Positions 59,310-64,000 of a DNA stretch of 64,000 nucleotides are shown here, in pieces (the first letter of the stretch is position 1; each line of letters opens with the position of its first letter). The DNA comes from Cerrena zonata. Its lineage: Eukaryota > Basidiomycota > Agaricomycetes > Polyporales > Cerrenaceae. The stretch is from contig JASBNA010000021.1 in the NCBI GenBank assembly GCA_038087015.1, positions 496,001 to 560,000 on the forward strand, read 5' to 3'. The notes beneath the pieces were generated by a model. The model ran no database searches. It saw nothing but the letters and a program-made list of their open reading frames with translations, and had not been told where the DNA came from. Made by a program: the position numbers and the translations under genes.

Positions 59310-60283
59310 ATCTTCCCTTCTGCTAGGAAAACTTTAGGATTTTCCTCGAAGAGAGGACGAACCCCTTACATCACGGTCCCCATCTGGCGAGATCTAGAAG
59401 CCTTTACCAAAACCGAGTCAAGTCATAATACCATTGCACCACGCCCTAATCCTGGTCTCGTCTTTGAATACACTGGCCCACACCATGGGAGTGGCCCCGC
59501 CGAGGCTTGCGCCGACATACGTGGTATCTTTGATCACATCTACAAGAAAAGGTGGTCCATGGTGATGTTCTGGCATTATATCGAATTCCGCGGGTTCCGC
59601 TCAGTCGACATCTTTCCTCTGTATAATCCCAAGAGGTTGACTTTGCATATGCATGGTAGACCCAAGGAACTTGTCTTCTCTGGATGCACGCTCGACGACT
59701 ATCAAACCTTGGAGCTGCTGGCTCTCCGATCCCGGTACTTCTGGTTCAAACACCGCGCTTGCGAGGCTGCGATTGTCTTGGAGAATGGGACGTCTGTGTC
59801 GCATGTCTCGAATCCTTCGACTTACTGGTCAATGCACCGGGGTAGATGTTTCCGCCATAAACTTGAGATTCGTGGCTTTAACTGGTCGTCTTGTCTACGA
59901 GTGGCTCGCGTTCTTGCGCTTTGTAGGGGCATTACGAATCTGGTCATCAAGTTGGAGCCGACGATGGATTGGGCAGAGTTTCATAAGTGTATAGGTATGG
60001 ACGGCGTTCTTGTTTTTACATCCGGAGTTACTTAGACTGACTTAATATCTCGTCTTCCGTAGGTCTGCTTTCGCTCTGCTTGATGAGTCGTACCCAGAGT
60101 ATTCCGAACTTGACTATCATACACTACCGAGAGGATTGCGACGCGTTTCGTGACTTTGGTGGAGTCGTCTGGGCGGTCAAACTTAGATCGCGACTTACCA
60201 ACCCCTCGGAGACACTCTGTGTTCAGAAAGAGGATGTCGAGGAACTTCTCCCAGCCTACTGCTATGCAACTCTATCTAATTAG
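59310..60283 (+). CDS. Unrecognised protein, 5' end unresolved
   Basis: A long open frame from about 59332 (KTLGFSSKRGRTPYITVPIW) through EYTGPHHGSGPAEACADIRG, FGFRSVDIFPLYNPKRLTLH-like wording and LVFSGCTLDDYQTLELLALR to FNWSSCLRVARVLALCRGIT. It splices near 59995 to LLSLCLMSRTQSIPNLTIIH and stops in the second exon at 60281-60283. Leucine spacing and the pattern of short hydrophobic strands resemble the LRR tails of fungal F-box families, but no F-box is visible and no family is recognised. The N-terminus lies upstream in an exon that could not be joined with confidence. ATG at 59559 is an internal fallback. Confidence 0.45.
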
Positions 60284-62377
60284 AAAATCTGTACATGTAA
60301 AGTAGCTCTCATCGTAATACAACGCCTGATTTATTCACCATTGTAAATGGAAGTGTGATACGAAAGTATACAGGATTACCTGATAATAGGGATGTTCGAC
60401 GCTAGCGTAACCATTAAACCTAGAAGTATGTACTTTGAAATGTACGCGGCAGAACCTTACCTACCATGAATTTTGGAGCTGGATGGTTCGGCAACATCCT
60501 TATCCCGCGACAGAAGTTTGAGTTTTTGATATCGAAAGTTCTGGCTTGGGTCGAAAATGTTAAAACGGGTGTCCAAATACAACATCAACCTACCCCGTTT
60601 ATGTCAAACGCGTCGATGTGTTCGATTGGTACCTTGTTCTGATGTATTCTGAGCGATATACCTTAATCATTGATGAACGTGCAAGAAACGAAACCTTCGG
60701 TTTGGGTTATTGCCTTTGTCACTCAAATTGAAATCCGGGTAAAGGGATGATCAAAGGAGTGACGAGAAGCATACCTCGTGAATAGGTACCCGGATACAAT
60801 GCTGCATCGTATTTCTGATTCGTGTGTCAACCAGATGGAAGAGCTATCAGGATACAAAGAAGGAGCTCGCGGTACCGCCACGACGGAACCTAGAGGCGAA
60901 GGTCAGGTTGAATCTGGCCCAAGATAGAATGCCGCAGTCGTAGTCGGAAAATAGACTCGGCGGAATTGAGAGAGGAATGAGGAGTACCAAGACAGCGCCC
61001 AGTTCAGGAAAGAGGAAGATACTACCCGCGCTAGTGGGAGGTTGGACCCACATTGAAGACGCTTAGGTTGAACGTTTGTTCAACGTGTCAGGATGAGATT
61101 CGGGGAAAGGTAATCTGTGATCAAGTATCTGTCGTACACGTTACGTTGGCGTGGCTCTTGGGGCTTATGCGAGTCACCTGGATACGAAGTGAAACGTCTC
61201 TAAAGATGCTAGACGGTAGGCAATGGGAGTTTAGTGGTAGTATGCGCGGGAGTAGCCTGAGAGGAGGAACTTACTATTTTTGGAGTAGTAGGCCGTGATA
61301 ATAGAAAAATGAGTGATGAGAGAGTTCTCGGGAAGCAGTGATCTGCCAAGGTATCGTACGGAATGACGAAGTCCGTTGGTCGGTCTGTTGTGTGAAGATA
61401 GGATGTGCAGAGAACACTGAATGGGATTGTATTCGGACCTGTTTTGTGGGTGACGAGGCGGGAAGTACATGCACCAAGAGGCGCGCCGTATGTTTTGGCA
61501 CTCCGCTTGTGGACGGATGCTAAGGCGGAGTCGAAATTAGAACGGGCCGGAGAAGCGCGAGATCCTTCTGAAGGTGTCAAGGGTGCCTTCATCTGAGCTC
61601 CGATCTGATGCAGGTTGGAAGTAGGTCTGGATGCTTTGGAATTGCAAACGCTGTCATCTCAGCGTGTGCACCTCCTTCTGATGCATTTATTCAACCCCTT
61701 CGACAGCCCATGGTGCAAGTGGAGCGTCGCCGGCAGGTGCTGTCTTCGTACTTTTGTTCTCCCAGCTCACCGGTCTCAATGTGTACACAGGGCTTGGCAA
61801 GAGGCCGTCGACACCCACAAATATTGATTAGCTTCACGGGAAAGGGGTTGCCTGGACTGCGAGGGGCCTGATCGTGCTATGATGGAACACTGGGCTCGGC
61901 AAAAAGCAGTGATTGTGAAGCGAGAGGAGGGTTGAAATTGCCTTTTCGTGCTCCGGCTGGGCGCTGTGCTCCAAATATGACGGGATTCTGTACACGATTC
62001 GCAGTGGCGGCCCAATACGCTGCAGACTGAGAACGGGGACCGAAATTCGGGGCGTGTTCTCAATCTGCGCCGCGATATAGGCATGTTTTCCGGCGATTGG
62101 TCTGCAGCGAAGCGTACGAATGGGACGGATCTGCAGCACGATCTCCCTCTAATTACTCTCAGTTTCTTGCGCCGTCATCCATCCACTCGCCTTCTTTCTT
62201 TCGTTCGTATAAAATCTCTCTCGCCTCTATTGTCCCCAGTCCTTCCTTGCTTCCGCTCACCCATCATCTCCTTGCTCTCTTGTTGTTTCGCCGCTCTTTG
62301 CGCTTCTTGCTCTCGTCTGCATTGCTATCCCATCCTCTTGCTGTGTGCTTTCCTACCTCGTGTTGTTGTATTCTAAA
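60284..62377. other. Long upstream region of the Mei2-like gene
   Basis: About 2.1 kb without a supportable gene. Minus-strand frames at 60847-61053 and 61209-61592 are open. The latter starts MKAPLTPSEGSRASPARS with a possible GT-AG intron. Neither carries a known motif. From 62160 to 62350 the plus strand is strongly pyrimidine-rich (CTCT/TTCTT runs), a common core-promoter or 5'-UTR feature in basidiomycetes. Confidence 0.4.
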
Positions 62378-64000
62378 ATGGAGATCCCATTCCCAACCCT
62401 GGCTCGACCCGGCGACGAGGTATGATGGCCAACTTACTACACTCGCATCTACTAAGATCATCTCCCGTGTCACTAGTCCGAAAAGGCAGAGGAGCGCCCT
62501 CCCTTACACGCTCGCACGCATTCGTCGCCTTCCACTCCGAGTTTCCTGTGAGTATTCCGTCAAGATACTCGCCTCGTTTGTCAAGTTGTTATCACCGAGG
62601 ACATCACAATGATCCTCTATTACTCGCTTCCTTTGTAACATGACACGTACATTCTACTAGTGTCATCGGATCCATATATGATTATATGCGTCATATTCAG
62701 CCCTTATAACATCCATCTAATTTCTATAATTCGTTTGTAGACCTCCTATTGACCATTACCGCCATTTGCGCCAAACTCTGGATTTGGCATCCTCTCCTAC
62801 CACTTCCCCATTCTCTTCTCCGCTCTCAATCAAGACTAAAAAACTCTCCGTCCCTTCTGCCGAGAGCGGCAATATGTGTGGCTCACCTAGGCGTGCCCCT
62901 TCGTTGAATACTCCACCCCTTACCCCATCCTCGTCTTTCAACTCTAGCTCGCAAGATAATGCGAGCGACTTTACTCCTACCACGCCCGAGCCGGTGTCAC
63001 CCATCCGCTGGAGCCCTCACACGACTGGGAAGAGTCAGATTCACAGCGTGTCTGGATTGCAGGGTTATTTGACCCCCTCCAGTATCCGGTCGCGTTCCAT
63101 CTCATCTTGCGATGGAAAGGCTGACATGGTTACATCCGCTCTGAGGAGACTTGAACTAGTCTCTCCCACCAGTGATGCGACACCTAAAAATGAGAAACCA
63201 TTCAATTTCATGAGCCACGGAGGCGGTCCCTCCGCAGAAATCGTAGATGCTTTCGATCGCTTCTTCAGGAACCGTGAGGAGGCGACCCTGAGTCGATTTG
63301 TGTTGGTATGTTAATCTGTCCGTTCTAATCATGTCATGCGTTAACATTGGGTTTTTTTGTCGTATTAATAAGGTTCGCAATATTCCTCAGGCAGCTCGCG
63401 ATTCCGACTCTCTTATTCGCACCGCTTTCAATAGCACGGGTAACGTGAAAGGTATATTCATCCGTCATCTCAAAGCCCATGGTGTCGTAGTATTGGCGTA
63501 TTACGATCTAACGGTAGCCGAGGCGGCTGTTGGGAAAATACACGGAAAATACTTCTCCGAGCTCTGCTCCGAAGTAGGATTCAGCGGAGATAGAGAACAG
63601 CAGAAGCGCGTTGAAGCAGTTTGGGTCAATATTGCTGCTCTCGGATCTGTAGGGACTTTCTACTTTTCTGTCTTGTCAGTGAAAAACTCATTTCAATTTC
63701 AGCTGGTCGACCAGAGCAATTTTGCCGCACAAACCGATACTGTTATTTATCTGACGCTTCACCAACCAGGAATGGATCCAGATGGCATAAAAGGGGTTGC
63801 GATGTCTTTCGGGAAGACTGTTTCGTTCGAACCGGTAGCGTCTACCGGTCCCGGACAGGTACGAGTCTTTCGAGCTGATCGCAATTTACCTTGAATAATC
63901 TTGCATTCTACTATAGACGTACCGTGTGGAGTATTACGACACAGAGCACGCACAAATGGCATGCGCTCAACTGGACAATAGGCAAATGTTCAACACCTTT
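62378..64000 (+). CDS. Mei2-like RNA-binding protein, cut by the window end
   Basis: Exon 1 (62378-62419) gives MEIPFPTLARPGDE. The next exons are unresolved. One candidate (about 62458-62547) reads IISRVTSPKRQRSALPYTLA. From about 62744 a Ser/Pro-rich segment (PTTSPFSSPLSIKTKKLS) leads to DAFDRFFRNREEATLSRFVL, RNIPQAARDSDSLIRTAF and GNVKGIFIRHLKAHGVVVLA. These last are the first RRM-like fold with RNP-type wording. A second region has TDTVIYLTLHQPGMDPDGIK and, after a splice, TYRVEYYDTEHAQMACAQLD. This matches fungal Mei2-like proteins, whose diagnostic third RRM would lie past the window. Mei2 controls entry to meiosis by binding RNA in fission yeast. The basidiomycete role is inferred. Confidence 0.7.

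Noticed and set aside
55160..60283. F-box/LRR assignment for the two unrecognised genes at the right
   Set aside because: Leucine spacing is suggestive but no F-box signature was found, so they are left unnamed.
61209..61592. 127-codon minus-strand frame upstream of the Mei2-like gene
   Set aside because: Could be a real small gene with an intron, but no motif, no second exon that joins well and no homologue recognised.
1..64000. CRISPR arrays, operons, bacterial promoters
   Set aside because: Spliced genes, an intron-containing tRNA and fungal families show a eukaryotic nuclear sequence. No spaced direct-repeat array was seen.

Overview
The window looks like the nuclear genome of a filamentous basidiomycete, probably an Agaricomycete. 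Genes are dense on both strands and are cut by many short (about 45-90 nt) GT-AG introns. There are several F-box-like proteins of about 570 residues opening with the IN-R-(L/I)-PPELL-EIF signature, a DUF6533 seven-helix membrane protein, and a KDZ-type DNA transposon, all of them characteristic of mushroom-forming fungi.

Layout. 0.5-1.2 kb holds a small NTF2/SnoaL-like protein, followed by a non-coding or decayed stretch. 2.9-6.8 kb holds two intronless F-box-like genes on the minus strand. 7.1-14.4 kb is a complete-looking DNA transposon of 7,281 bp. It has 87-bp terminal inverted repeats with an embedded palindrome and a perfect 8-bp target-site duplication (GTACAGAC). It carries a KDZ-like transposase with a SWIM-type zinc finger, a seven-exon partner gene on the opposite strand, and a decayed mitochondrial-type HSP70 fragment. 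14.9-18.1 kb has a CECR5-type HAD hydrolase and a DUF218/YdcF-type protein. 18.8-20.5 kb has a third F-box gene. 20.8-22.6 kb encodes an auxin-efflux-carrier-family transporter. 22.9 kb has an intron-containing tRNA-Thr(UGU). 23.3-24.5 kb is an ornithine decarboxylase antizyme gene in two overlapping frames with a UUU UGA +1 frameshift site. 25.4-26.8 kb is the DUF6533 protein.

28.8-29.9 kb is a DUF1771/Smr-domain gene with an apparent 1-nt deletion. 30.4-32.9 kb is a Na+/H+ antiporter. 34.5-35.8 kb is a short-chain dehydrogenase. 36.6-38.6 kb is a DUF2235 alpha/beta-hydrolase. 39.0-45.2 kb is a tandem pair of CAX-type cation/H+ exchangers sharing an identical 8-nt microexon. 46-49.5 kb is a probable Rad26/ATRIP-like checkpoint protein. 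50.2-54.6 kb is the NMD factor UPF2. 55.2-60.3 kb has an unrecognised LRR-like gene, a queuosine-salvage (QNG1)-family gene with an apparent 1-nt insertion, and an unrecognised gene. The window ends inside a Mei2-like RRM gene.

Most genes are unrelated housekeeping or accessory loci, not a pathway cluster. Ion homeostasis is well represented (AEC carrier, Na+/H+ antiporter, two CAX exchangers). The most notable items are the antizyme recoding site and the delimited KDZ transposon with its partner gene and captured HSP70 debris. Exon coordinates come from reading splice signals by eye. Junctions marked uncertain need transcript support.
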